Part shown: positions 42,629 to 51,400 of the stretch, one piece after another
Numbering within the stretch: the first letter of the stretch is position 1
Layout: the number at the start of each line of letters is the position of its first letter
Assembly (NCBI RefSeq): GCF_003319105.1
Contig: NZ_QOHH01000012.1
Coordinates: forward strand, 1-64,000
Direction: 5' to 3'
Origin: Blastococcus sp. TF02-09
Lineage (GTDB): Bacteria; Actinomycetota; Actinomycetes; Mycobacteriales; Geodermatophilaceae
DNA length: 64,000 nt
Position numbers and translations under genes: made by a program
Notes under the pieces: generated by a model
Database searches by the model: none
What the model was told of the DNA's origin: nothing
The model's input: only the letters and a program-made list of their open reading frames with translations

Positions 42629-44734
42629 TCACGGGATCGACGGCTCCTCCGGGATCGGGTCGGGAAGCTTCCTCGGCCCGGCCTCCGCGGGGCGAGGTCG
42701 GTCCTGGCGGTGCAGGCGGGCCGCGACCAGGGCGACGTCGTCGTCCGGGCGGCCGTGCACGAGCCGCTCGAGCAGCCGGTCGCACAGTTCCTGGAGAGGT
42801 AGGTCGGCGAGGTCGGTCAGCGCCTCCGTGAGCGCGGCCAGGCCGGCGTCGAGGTCCCTGTCGCGGCGTTCGATCAGCCCGTCGGTGTACAGCAGCACGG
42901 TGGCGCCCCGGTCCAGGGTGACCACCGACTCGGTCCGGGCGGTGCCCGGGTCGATGCCGAGCATCATCTCGGAAGGCCGGCGCGTCAGCTCGGCCACCGT
43001 GCCGTCCGGGTGCACGACCAGCGGCGGCGGGTGGCCGGCGTTCGACCAGCGCATCCGGGTCACACCGCGCAGCCGCTCGTCCATGGTCTGCTCGAAGCGG
43101 GCGACCGTGGCGGTGACCAGTCCTCGCATGTCGAGCAGGGCCATCGAGCCGTCGAGGCGGGAGAGGACGTCGGCCGGACCGCTGTTGTCGTTGGTGGCGA
43201 TCCCGCGCAGCAGCCCGCGCAGCTGGCCCATCGTCGCCGCAGCGGTGATGTCGTGGCCGGCGACGTCACCGATCACCAGCGTGGTCGCGCCGTCGGCCTG
43301 CATGAACGCGTCGTACCAGTCCCCGCCGACCGCGGCCGCCTCGACGGCGGGCAGGTAGCGGACGACGATCTCGGCGTGGTCGGGCTCGGGCGGCTCCGTG
43401 AGCAGGCTGCGCTGGAGCTCCTCGGCGAGCAACCGCTGCTGGCGGTAGAGCCGGGCGTTGTCCAGGGCGAGCCCGGCGCGGGCGGCGACCTCCCCGGCGG
43501 TGATCAGGTCCTCGGGGCTCATCGGCGCCCGGTCGGGGCCGTTGGACAGGGTGAGCAGCCCGACGGTGCGGTCGCGGCCGCGCAGCGGGAGGATGAGGAA
43601 GGACTCCGGACCCAGCCGGCCGATCAGCTCGTGCGCCTCGCCGGGGTACAGCACGCCCCGGACGGCGTCGGTGGCGCCGGACTCGCGGACGATGCGCTGG
43701 CCGGTGGCCAGGGAGCGCAGCAGGAAGGAGTCGTCCCGCAGCGCGGACATCCGGGCGGCGGCGTAGCTGTCGAGCAGGGGCCGTGCCTCCGGGTCGCGGT
43801 GCCACCAGCCGACGTCCCGCGCGCCGCGGCGGGTCGTCCCGTGCGGCGCGCCCTCCTCGACGAGCGTGACGATGCACCAGTCGCCGAGTGCCGGGACCAC
43901 GAGCTGCGCCAGCCGGGCGACGGCCTGCTCGGCCTGCATCGTGCCGGCGAGCTGGTGGGTGACCGCGGCCAGCAGCTGCAGGCGCTCGTGCTGACGGCGC
44001 CGTTCGGTGCTGTTGAGGAAGTAGACCGCCAGGCCGTCGGGGCTGGGCCAGGCGAGCACCTCGTAGTGGGCGTCCAGCGGGGGCGGGTAGTACGCCTCGA
44101 AGCTGACGTTCTCTCCCGATGTCATGGCGTGCCGGTAGTGCGCCTCGAACGGGCTGCCCACCGCGTCCGGGAAGGCCTCCCAGATCACCTGTTCGACCAG
44201 CTGTCCCCGGTCGGTCTGCAGCAGCCGTTCGGCCTGGGCGTTGACGTAGCTGAACCGCCAGTCGCGGTCCAGGGAGAAGAAGGCGGCGGGCATGGCCTCC
44301 AGCACCCGGGTGACGCTCTGGTCGGCCTCGTGCTGGCTGGTCACGTCGGAGGCGGCGCCGAGCAGCCGGACGGCGGTGCCGTCGGGGTCGCACAGCGTGC
44401 GGCCGCGGGCCGAGACCCACCGGGTGTCCCCGTCGGGCAGGCACACCCGGTACACCGCCTCGAAGTCCCCGCAGCTGTCGATGGCGGTCTGCAGGGCGGC
44501 CGTCACCCGGTCGAGATCGTCGGGGTGCAGCCGCGCGTTGAACCCGTCGATGCTGCGGTCGAACGTGTCGGGGTCGTAGCCGAAGATGGCGATCAGCCGG
44601 TCGTCCCAGTCCAGTTGACCGGTGGTCAGGTCCCAGTCGAAGGTGCCGATCCCGGCCGCTTCCATGGCCAGCTCGGCGCGCAGACGCTCGGTGTCGTCCT
44701 TGTCGAAGAGTGTCGGGTTGACGGAGTCGTCCAC
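42629..44734 (-). CDS. PAS-PAS-GAF-SpoIIE (PP2C) protein phosphatase
   Basis: This 701-residue sensor phosphatase would dephosphorylate an anti-sigma-factor antagonist and so activate a stress sigma factor. Domains in order: PAS/PAC 1 (about 25-140, FDWDLTTGQLDWDDRLIAIFGYDP), PAS 2 (about 145-260), GAF (about 270-420) and the SpoIIE/PP2C catalytic domain (from about 455), with the metal-binding motifs VGGDWYDAF, VIGDVAGHD and LLYTDGLIERR. Readings far upstream of GTG 44734 are rejected; AGAGGAC is its site. The nearest STAS protein (40286) lacks the phosphorylated serine, so its substrate is probably encoded elsewhere. Confidence 0.9.
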   Translation of the reverse strand: MDDSVNPTLFDKDDTERLRAELAMEAAGIGTFDWDLTTGQLDWDDRLIAIFGYDPDTFDRSIDGFNARLHPDDLDRVTAALQTAIDSCGDFEAVYRVCLPDGDTRWVSARGRTLCDPDGTAVRLLGAASDVTSQHEADQSVTRVLEAMPAAFFSLDRDWRFSYVNAQAERLLQTDRGQLVEQVIWEAFPDAVGSPFEAHYRHAMTSGENVSFEAYYPPPLDAHYEVLAWPSPDGLAVYFLNSTERRRQHERLQLLAAVTHQLAGTMQAEQAVARLAQLVVPALGDWCIVTLVEEGAPHGTTRRGARDVGWWHRDPEARPLLDSYAAARMSALRDDSFLLRSLATGQRIVRESGATDAVRGVLYPGEAHELIGRLGPESFLILPLRGRDRTVGLLTLSNGPDRAPMSPEDLITAGEVAARAGLALDNARLYRQQRLLAEELQRSLLTEPPEPDHAEIVVRYLPAVEAAAVGGDWYDAFMQADGATTLVIGDVAGHDITAAATMGQLRGLLRGIATNDNSGPADVLSRLDGSMALLDMRGLVTATVARFEQTMDERLRGVTRMRWSNAGHPPPLVVHPDGTVAELTRRPSEMMLGIDPGTARTESVVTLDRGATVLLYTDGLIERRDRDLDAGLAALTEALTDLADLPLQELCDRLLERLVHGRPDDDVALVAARLHRQDRPRPAEAGPRKLPDPIPEEPSIP

Positions 44735-45077
44735 GGTGTCCTCTGGCTCGGCATGCTGGGGAACTGCTCCGCCGGCGGTTGGACGGCGCGGGGACCCCGG
44801 GAGAGTGTGTACGACGTAAACTCTGTTGTGCAACGCCTTGTCGCCAGGGTCATGATCGTCAGGTCGCTTGACCGGGATCATGCCCGCCGGCAGCTCGCGA
44901 GCCAAGCATCGGCACGAACCACGCCGGTCAGCCCAGGGGCCGTGAGCGGGCGATGTCGTGGCCGGCGCGGAGGGGCCGGCGGCCCGTGCACAGCGGACGT
45001 ACAGCCGATCTGCTGCTGCGACCCAGCCGGAGCCGCCACAGTCCTCCTCGTCGAACCCCACCGACCGCGGAGGCACC
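44735..45077. other. Divergent regulatory region with nested inverted repeat
   Basis: This 343-base gap separates the PP2C gene from the FMN electron-export operon. It contains the nested repeat CATGATC (44851-44857) / GATCATG (44876-44882), with GGTC/GACC inside, and an AT-richer patch (about 44811-44840) that probably holds promoters. No single convincing -35/-10 pair was identified. Confidence 0.4.
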
Positions 45078-45146
45078 GTGGACGACGAGCAGCGCATCCC
45101 CGGCGACGACCGCACGCCCGCACCCATCGGCGGGAGCCGGACGTGA
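45078..45146 (+). CDS. Very short coupled ORF before the reductase gene
   Basis: A 22-residue ORF (VDDEQRIPGDDRTPAPIGG...) starts at a GTG with GGAGGCACC before it and ends in a GTGA overlap with the reductase gene. It may be a translational coupler or leader peptide. A similar short ORF occurs at 57207. Confidence 0.4.
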   Translation: MDDEQRIPGDDRTPAPIGGSRT

Positions 45147-46552
45147 GCGCCGTCCTGTCCTGGCCGCGGCCGGCGGGGCGCGTCCCGGGACGTGTAGACG
45201 GGCAGGCCGCGCGCACCGACGCCGTCGTCCGCACCGGCGCGGTCGTGCTCCTGTGGTGCGCGCTGCTGCTGGTCAGCTACTGGTGGGCCGCCGGGGGAGG
45301 GGTGCAGGATCTCTCCGGGACGGCCGGCGGGCTCACCTCGGCCGGCCGCCTCACCGGCCTGCTCGCGTCCCTCCTGCTGCTCGTGCAGGTGCTGTTGATG
45401 GCCCGGCTGCCCGTGCTCGAGCGCGCGTACGGGCAGGACCGCCTGGCCCGCCACCACCGGATCGTCGGCCTGGTCTCGTTCGACCTGCTGCTGGCCCACC
45501 TCGTGCTGATCACGTGGGGCTACGCGGACGGCGCCCTGAGCCGGACGCCGGCCACGCTGTGGGAGCTCACCGTCGACTACCCCGGGATGCTGCTCGCGGT
45601 CGCCGGGACCGCCTGCCTCGTCATGGTCGTCGTCACCAGCGTCCGGGCGGCCCGGCGGCGGCTGCGCTACGAGTCGTGGCACCTGCTGCACCTCTACGCC
45701 TACCTGGGCGTGGGCCTCGCCCTGCCGCACCAGCTCTGGACCGGGCAGGAGTTCCTCGACTCCCGCGCGGCGACCGTCTTCTGGTGGGGGCTCTGGGCGG
45801 CGTCGGCCGGTGCGGTCCTGGTCTGGCGGCTCGGGCTGCCGGTGTGGCGCAACGCCCGGCACCGGCTGCGTGTCGCCGCCGTCGTCCCCGAGGACGACGG
45901 GGTGGTGTCGGTGCACCTGACCGGCCGGCGGCTGGACCGGCTGAGCGCGTCGGCCGGGCAGTTCTTCACCTGGCGGTTCCTGGCGGGGCCGGGCTGGACG
46001 CGTGGACATCCGTACTCGCTGTCGGCCGCGCCGGACGGCCGGAGCCTGCGGATCACCGTCAAGGACCTCGGCGACGGCAGCCGCGCGCTGGGCGCCGTGC
46101 GTCCCGGCACCCGGGTGCTGGCCGAGGGCCCGTACGGCCGGCTGTCCGCCCGGGCGCGCTCCCGGCCGAAGGTGGCGTTCCTCGCGGCCGGTGTCGGGGT
46201 GACCCCGCTCCGGGCCCTCGCCGAGGAGCTGCCCTACGCGCCGGGGGACGCCGTCCTGCTCTACCGGTTCCGCGACCGGCCGCTGTTCGCCGACGAGCTC
46301 ACCGCGCTCGCCCGGCAGCGCGGTCTGCAGGTGCTCTGGCTGCCCGGGCCGCGGCGCGCACCGGACTCCTGGCTCGGCGCCGGCGTCGGGGACGCCGACG
46401 ACCGCACGCTGCTGACGGCGTGGGTCCCCGACCTCGCCGACCGGGACGTCTACGTGTGCGGCCCCGAGGCGTGGGCCGACGAGGTCCGCCGCACCACCTC
46501 CGCGGCCGGCGTCCCCGCCGACCGCGTCCACGTCGAGAGCTTCGGATGGTGA
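45143..46552 (+). CDS. Ferric-reductase-like transmembrane oxidoreductase
   Basis: This 469-residue protein carries electrons across the membrane. The N-terminal 220 residues hold about six membrane segments with heme-ligand histidines (HHRIVGLVSFDLLLAH; SWHLLHLYAYLGVGLALPH), as in NOX/Fre-type b-heme domains. The C-terminal half has FAD- and NAD(P)-binding motifs (GHPYSLSAAPDG; AAGVGVTPLRAL; DVYVCGPEAW). The next two genes make an extracytoplasmic FMN protein and its maturation enzyme, so electrons probably go from NAD(P)H through FAD and hemes to external FMN. The GTG at 45143 overlaps the short ORF. Confidence 0.88.
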   Translation: MSAVLSWPRPAGRVPGRVDGQAARTDAVVRTGAVVLLWCALLLVSYWWAAGGGVQDLSGTAGGLTSAGRLTGLLASLLLLVQVLLMARLPVLERAYGQDRLARHHRIVGLVSFDLLLAHLVLITWGYADGALSRTPATLWELTVDYPGMLLAVAGTACLVMVVVTSVRAARRRLRYESWHLLHLYAYLGVGLALPHQLWTGQEFLDSRAATVFWWGLWAASAGAVLVWRLGLPVWRNARHRLRVAAVVPEDDGVVSVHLTGRRLDRLSASAGQFFTWRFLAGPGWTRGHPYSLSAAPDGRSLRITVKDLGDGSRALGAVRPGTRVLAEGPYGRLSARARSRPKVAFLAAGVGVTPLRALAEELPYAPGDAVLLYRFRDRPLFADELTALARQRGLQVLWLPGPRRAPDSWLGAGVGDADDRTLLTAWVPDLADRDVYVCGPEAWADEVRRTTSAAGVPADRVHVESFGW

Positions 46553-46556
46553 TCGC

Positions 46557-47006
46557 GTGAAGCGCATCGTGCTCTGGTTCATGAGCACCCTGACCGTCGT
46601 GACGCTGCTGTTCGGCTACCACACCTCGACGTCGGCGTCGGGCACGCCGACGAGCGTGCTGGCCCAGCCGTCCTCGGACACCGCAGCCACCTCCGGCACG
46701 GGCGACAGCTCGGGGTCTTCGTCGTCGGCGGCGAGCACCGTCACCGGGCCGGCGGCCGACACCCGCTGGGGCCCGGTGCAGGTCCAGCTGACGGTCGAGG
46801 ACGGCACCATCACCGACGTCACGGTGGTCGAGTACCCGACCGGGAACGGGAAGGACCGGCAGATCAACGCGCGGGCCATCCCGGTGCTGGTCCAGGAGAC
46901 GCTCGACGCGCAGAGCGCCGACATCGACATGGTCAGCGGCGCGACCGTGACCAGCGAGGGCTACCTCGAGTCGCTGCAGGCCGCGCTCGACGAGGCGGGG
47001 CTGTGA
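46557..47006 (+). CDS. FMN-binding domain protein (NqrC/RnfG-like), exported
   Basis: This 149-residue protein has an N-terminal membrane anchor or signal (RIVLWFMSTLTVVTLLFGY), a Ser/Gly/Thr-rich linker of about 40 residues and an FMN_bind domain (WGPVQVQLTVEDGTITDVTVVEYP; MVSGATVTSEGY). The threonine in SGATVT is the expected site of covalent FMN attachment by ApbE. It starts four bases after the reductase stop and overlaps apbE by GTGA. Confidence 0.9.
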   Translation: MKRIVLWFMSTLTVVTLLFGYHTSTSASGTPTSVLAQPSSDTAATSGTGDSSGSSSSAASTVTGPAADTRWGPVQVQLTVEDGTITDVTVVEYPTGNGKDRQINARAIPVLVQETLDAQSADIDMVSGATVTSEGYLESLQAALDEAGL

Positions 47007-47794
47007 GCACCGTCCCGACCGTCCTCATGGTCGAGCACGTCATGGGCATGCCGATCAGCCTCGCGCTGCGGGGCCGGCACGCCACGGACGACGTCGGTCG
47101 CGCCGCCTGGGCCGAGACCATGGCCGTGCTGCGTGCCGTCGACGACGTGTTCAGCACCTACCGTCCCGACTCCGTGGTGCGCCGGCTGGACCGCGGGGAG
47201 ATCACCCTCGCCGACTGCCCACCCGAGGTGCAGGAGGTCCTCGCCCTCGGAGCCGCCGCAGAGCGGGACTCCGGCGGTGCGTTCAGCGTGTACCGCCCCG
47301 GCCCGGACGGGCGGGTGGTGCTCGATCCCAGCGGGGTGGTCAAGGGCTGGGCCGCCGAGCGGGCGGCCGAACCGCTGCGCGCGCTGGACGGCACCGACTT
47401 CTGCCTCTCCGCGGGCGGTGATCTGCTGTGCCGCACGCTGGGTCCCGACACCCCGCCGTGGCGGATCGGCATCGAGGACCCGCACGACCCGCGCCGGGTG
47501 ATCGCCGTGGTGCCGCTCGGCACGGGCGCCGTCGCGACGTCCGGAACGGCCCATCGCGGTGCGCACCTCGTCGACGCGCGCACCGGTCGTCCTCCCGAGG
47601 GTGTCGCCTCGGTGACCGTCGTCGCCGACTCGCTGACCGACGCCGACATCGACGCGACGGCCGCCTACGCGCAGGGGTGCGAGGCCGCGGACTGGCTGGC
47701 CGGCCGGCCGGGGCGTACCGGGTTCGTCGTGTGGGCGGACGGGTCGACGACGTCCGTGTGCGGCCCGGATGCCGAGGAGCACGCCGTCGGCTGA
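47003..47794 (+). CDS. apbE: FAD:protein FMN transferase
   Basis: ApbE attaches FMN covalently to the threonine of an FMN_bind domain. The 263-residue protein has MGMPISLALRG, DDVFSTYRPDSVVRRLDRGE, the active-site region VVKGWAAERA, LSAGGDLLC and ATSGTAHRGAHLVDARTGRPP. Many family members are exported lipoproteins; here no signal sequence is evident, so the modification may occur before export. It is coupled to the FMN-binding protein, its obvious substrate. Confidence 0.92.
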   Translation: MSTVPTVLMVEHVMGMPISLALRGRHATDDVGRAAWAETMAVLRAVDDVFSTYRPDSVVRRLDRGEITLADCPPEVQEVLALGAAAERDSGGAFSVYRPGPDGRVVLDPSGVVKGWAAERAAEPLRALDGTDFCLSAGGDLLCRTLGPDTPPWRIGIEDPHDPRRVIAVVPLGTGAVATSGTAHRGAHLVDARTGRPPEGVASVTVVADSLTDADIDATAAYAQGCEAADWLAGRPGRTGFVVWADGSTTSVCGPDAEEHAVG

Positions 47795-47904
47795 CGGGGG
47801 ACCGGGTCTCACAGGGAGCTCGGAGGCAACGCCCAGTGACGAGGCATGTCCGGACGGCAACGTGTCCCGCAACGTCACTCCGTCGTCGATCCTCGGAAAG
47901 CCAG

Positions 47905-48534
47905 ATGCCTTCTTCTCTCGTCCTCTACGCCGCCGACCTGCTCGCCATCGGCCTGCTCACCTTCGGCGTGTACTTCCCGCGCCACCGCCGCCGCGACCTC
48001 GTCGTCGCCTACCTCGGGGTGAACGTCGGGGTGCTGGCCGTCTCGGTCGCCCTCGCCGACAGCGCCGTCGGGGCGGGCCTGGGGCTGGGCCTCTTCGGCG
48101 TCCTGTCGATCATCCGGCTCCGCTCCACCGAGCTCGACCAGCACGAGGTGGCCTACTACTTCTCCGCGCTCGCGCTGGGGTTGCTGGGCGGTCTCGGCGC
48201 CGGGGACGTCCCGGTGACGCTGGCGCTGATGGCCGTGATCGTCGCGGTCCTCTACGCCTCCGGGCATCCGCGGCTGCTGCGCCGCTACCGCCAGCAGGTG
48301 ATGGTGCTGGACTCGGCCTTCACCGACGAGCAGCGGCTGACCGCGCACCTGGAGGGCCTGCTCGGCGCCCGGGTGCACCAGGTGACGGTGCAGCGGGTCG
48401 ACCTGGTGAACGACACCACCTGGGTCGACGTGCGCTTCGAATTCGACCGGCGGCCCCGCACGACCTCGCCCGACGCGGAGGGTCCCCGCGATGCCTTCGA
48501 CGGGCTGTCGGCGCCGGCTCCGGTGCGGGCGTGA
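47905..48534 (+). CDS. DUF4956 membrane protein
   Basis: This 209-residue protein has four or five membrane segments in its first 120 residues (ADLLAIGLLTFGVYFPR; AYLGVNVGVLAVSVALA; GAGLGLGLFGVLSIIRLRS; ALALGLLGGLG) and a cytoplasmic ferredoxin-like end (VTVQRVDLVNDTTWVDVRFEF). The motif FGVLSIIRLRS is typical of DUF4956, usually found beside VTC-domain genes. An in-frame GTG at 47836 is an alternative start. It overlaps the VTC gene by GTGA. Confidence 0.85.
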   Translation: MPSSLVLYAADLLAIGLLTFGVYFPRHRRRDLVVAYLGVNVGVLAVSVALADSAVGAGLGLGLFGVLSIIRLRSTELDQHEVAYYFSALALGLLGGLGAGDVPVTLALMAVIVAVLYASGHPRLLRRYRQQVMVLDSAFTDEQRLTAHLEGLLGARVHQVTVQRVDLVNDTTWVDVRFEFDRRPRTTSPDAEGPRDAFDGLSAPAPVRA

Positions 48535-49334
48535 CGGCCATCGACGTCCCGGCGCTCGCCCCGGTGGCCGGCCTCGCGCCGGTCTCGCTCGAGGAGCTGG
48601 TCGCGCGGGCCGCGCTGCTCACCCGGGTCGACCGGAAGTACGTGCTCCCCGTCCCCGCGGCCGAGCAGGTGCTGGCCGAGCTGGCGCGGAGCGAGGAGGT
48701 ACGGGTGCTGGAGATCGGCGCACGACGCACCTTCGGTTACGAGTCCCTCTACCTCGACACCCCGGAGCTGACCGGCTACCACCTCGCCGCCCGGGGTCGA
48801 CGGCGGCGGTTCAAGGTCCGGTTCCGCACCTACCTGGACACCGGCGCGGCGTTCCTCGAGGTGAAGACGCGCGGGATGCGCGGCGCGACGGTGAAGGAGC
48901 GCATCCCGGCCGAGGGGAACGACGCCGTCGCCGCCGCCTTCGTGGACGACGTCCTCGAGCGGGCCGGGCTGGGGGCGGTGCGCAGCCGCGACCTGCGGCC
49001 CACGCTGCGCACCGCCTACCGGCGCACGACCCTGCACCTGGGCGCCGCGGACGCCCGGCTGACGGTCGACACCGACCTCACCTGGTCGCTCCCCGGCGGC
49101 GCGACCGCCGGGCTCCCCGGGATCGCGTTCGTCGAGACCAAGGCCGGCTCCGCCCCCTCACCCGCCGACCGGCTCCTGTGGCGCGCGGGCTACCGGCCGA
49201 GCCGGATCTCCAAGTACGGCACCGGCCTGGCCGCGCTGCGCGGCGATCTCCCCGACAACCGGTGGTGCCCGGTCCTGCGCCGCCACTTCACCTCCCTGAC
49301 CTCCTGCTCCACCGACGATCGGAACCAGTCATGA
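48531..49334 (+). CDS. VTC domain protein (possible polyphosphate polymerase)
   Basis: This 267-residue protein has the triphosphate-tunnel fold of the yeast VTC4 catalytic domain. The expected tunnel residues are visible: RVDRKYV, the pair in RRRFKVRFRTYLD, AFLEVKTR, ATVKERI and VETKAGS. In VTC4 these residues bind ATP and polyphosphate. Activity of bacterial single-domain members is largely unproven, so polyphosphate synthesis is inferred. It is coupled to DUF4956 upstream and overlaps the lipoprotein gene downstream by ATGA. Confidence 0.82.
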   Translation: MTAIDVPALAPVAGLAPVSLEELVARAALLTRVDRKYVLPVPAAEQVLAELARSEEVRVLEIGARRTFGYESLYLDTPELTGYHLAARGRRRRFKVRFRTYLDTGAAFLEVKTRGMRGATVKERIPAEGNDAVAAAFVDDVLERAGLGAVRSRDLRPTLRTAYRRTTLHLGAADARLTVDTDLTWSLPGGATAGLPGIAFVETKAGSAPSPADRLLWRAGYRPSRISKYGTGLAALRGDLPDNRWCPVLRRHFTSLTSCSTDDRNQS

Positions 49335-51100
49335 CCCGCATCAAGAAGACCCGTGCCGCCCTGTCCGGCGTCCTGCTCGCCGCCGTCCTCGCGGGCTGCA
49401 CGGCCGAGGCCGCGACGACGACGGCCGCCGACGGCACGACGACCACCGCGTCGACCGAGGAGGTGGCGGCCGCCGCGGGGATCGCCCTGGACGCGGCTCT
49501 CGCCGCCAACGTGGCACCCGAGGACATCGACCCCTCGTACGAGGAGTCCGACGTCGTGGACGTGACGCTGACCGGCGACACGGCCGAGTCCGACTCCGAG
49601 GCGGTGACCGTCTCCGACGGCACCGTCACCATCAGCGCGGCGGGCACCTACCGGCTCACCGGCAGCCTGGCCGGCCAGGTCGTCGTCGACAGCCCGGACG
49701 ACGGCGTCGTGCGGATCGTCCTGGACGACGCCGACATCACGTCCTCGACGACCTCGGCCCTGGCGTTCACGGATGCCGGCGCCGCGGTGGTCGTGCTGGC
49801 CGACGGTTCCACGAACTCCCTGTCCGACGGGGCGGACTACGCCGGGGAGGGCGCGGAGCCGAACGCCGCCCTGTACAGCACCGCGGACCTCGTGATCGCC
49901 GGCACCGGGTCGCTGGCGGTCACCGGCAACGCCAACGACGGCATCGGCGGGCAGGACGGCGTCGTCGTCGCGTCCGGGACGGTCACCGTCGACGCGGTCG
50001 ACGACGGCATCCGGGGCAAGGACTACCTGATCGTGCAGGACGCCGACGTCACCGTGACCGCCGGCGGCGACGGCCTGAAGTCCGACGACACCGAGGACGC
50101 CGCTGCCGGCTACGTGTACGTCGCCGGAGGGTCGGTGGCGGTCACCGCCGACGGGGACGGGATCTCCGCCGCGACCGACGTCCTCGTCGGCGCGGGCACC
50201 GTCCAGGTGGAGTCCGGGGGCGGCAGCGGGCAGACCGTCGCCGATGACGCCTCCGCCAAGGGGCTCGAGGGCGCGGTCAGCGTGGTGGTCGGCGGCGGCA
50301 CCGTCGACGTCGACTCCGCCGACGACGCCGTCCACTCCGACGGGGTCGTCAGCATCCAGGACGGGACGCTCGCCCTCGCCTCGGGCGACGACGGCGTGCA
50401 CGCCGACGGCGACGTCACCGTCGCCGGCGGCACGCTGACGGTGAGCCGGTCCTACGAGGCGCTGGAGAGCGCCGCCATCACCCTCGCCGGCGGAGACCTC
50501 GACCTCACGGCGACCGACGACGGCGTCAACGTCTCCGGGGGCGACGACGGCTCCGGGCAGCAGGGTCCCGGCGCCGCCGACACCTTCGTCGAGACGTCGT
50601 CCGGCGAGTCGAGCCTGACCATCTCCGGTGGCACGACGGTCGTCGACGCCGGCGGTGACGGGCTGGACTCGGCGGGCGCCGGCTCGATGACCGGCGGCAC
50701 CGTGACCGTCAGCGGCCCGACCGATGCCGGCAACGGTGCGCTCGACCTCGACGGCGGCCTGGCGGTCAGCGGCGGAACACTGCTGGTCACGGGCAGCGCG
50801 GGGATGGCGCAGGCGCCGGCCACCGACTCCGCGCAGGGCTGGGTCGCCGCGACGTTCGACGCCCAGGCGGCCGGTGCCTCGGTCCAGGTCGTCTCCGCCG
50901 ACGGCGAGGTGCTGGACAGCTGGACGGGGGAGAAGGCGTTCGCCTCGGTCGTCTACTCCTCGGCCGCGACCGAGAGCGGCTCCGAGTACACCGTGGTGGT
51001 GGACGGCACCGAGGTCGCGACCGTCACCGCCGGCGAGTTCACCGGCGGGGGCATGGGCGGCGGCATGCCGGGCGGAGGAGCGCGCCCCCCGCGCAACTGA
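49331..51100 (+). CDS. Cthe_2159-type carbohydrate-binding lipoprotein
   Basis: This 589-residue secreted protein has the lipobox AAVLAGC. The mature part is a right-handed beta-helix-like array of short repeats (VTVSDGTVTISAAGTYRLTG; DGVVVASGTVTVDAVDDGIRGKDYLIVQDADVTVTAGGDG; and more), matching the Cthe_2159 family, whose founding member binds acidic polysaccharides. The last 20 residues are Gly/Pro-rich. DUF4956, VTC and this protein recur as a cluster in bacteria, often with CotH, which is absent here. A strong terminator follows. Confidence 0.85.
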   Translation: MTRIKKTRAALSGVLLAAVLAGCTAEAATTTAADGTTTTASTEEVAAAAGIALDAALAANVAPEDIDPSYEESDVVDVTLTGDTAESDSEAVTVSDGTVTISAAGTYRLTGSLAGQVVVDSPDDGVVRIVLDDADITSSTTSALAFTDAGAAVVVLADGSTNSLSDGADYAGEGAEPNAALYSTADLVIAGTGSLAVTGNANDGIGGQDGVVVASGTVTVDAVDDGIRGKDYLIVQDADVTVTAGGDGLKSDDTEDAAAGYVYVAGGSVAVTADGDGISAATDVLVGAGTVQVESGGGSGQTVADDASAKGLEGAVSVVVGGGTVDVDSADDAVHSDGVVSIQDGTLALASGDDGVHADGDVTVAGGTLTVSRSYEALESAAITLAGGDLDLTATDDGVNVSGGDDGSGQQGPGAADTFVETSSGESSLTISGGTTVVDAGGDGLDSAGAGSMTGGTVTVSGPTDAGNGALDLDGGLAVSGGTLLVTGSAGMAQAPATDSAQGWVAATFDAQAAGASVQVVSADGEVLDSWTGEKAFASVVYSSAATESGSEYTVVVDGTEVATVTAGEFTGGGMGGGMPGGGARPPRN

Positions 51101-51400
51101 CCCCTCGCCCTACCCGAGCGGCGTCGCCTCCATCGGAGGCGGCGCCGTTCGGCTCGTCGGGGACGACGACCGGCGTCGTCCGCACGGCGGCGGGCCTGCT
51201 GCGTCGGTCCGGACACGCATCGGGGCATCGCCGGATGTCGCCGCTGTCGTCGCATCTGCCAGCATGGTTCCCCTCTGGAGCCGCAGCCGGCGGATACCGC
51301 CGGCTGCTCGGCCGCGCCGTGGTCCGTCGAGGGGTGTCGCGATGCTCGACGGGGCGACCGCCGGAGCTCTCGTGGCCGACCGGTAGATCTGGAGCGTCGA
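51101..51400. other. Gap before the PAS-ANTAR gene
   Basis: Besides the terminator above, this 300-base gap shows no confident ORF. CTGGAG lies before the ATG at 51401. I see no clear -10. Confidence 0.35.
51119..51147 (+). terminator. Terminator of the DUF4956-VTC operon
   Basis: CGGCGTCGCCTCC (51119-51131) pairs with 51135-51147 over 13 positions with one G-U pair and a three-base loop. Confidence 0.7.

Noticed and set aside
42629-46588. A very long leftward open frame of about 1,300 codons
   Set aside because: Only the part downstream of GTG 44734 is the PP2C protein. The rest is the antisense of the reductase gene, kept open by high GC.
47836-47904. An N-terminal extension of the DUF4956 protein from GTG 47836
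   Set aside because: The extra residues are Arg/Ser-rich and unlike the family start. ATG 47905 is preferred, though not proven.
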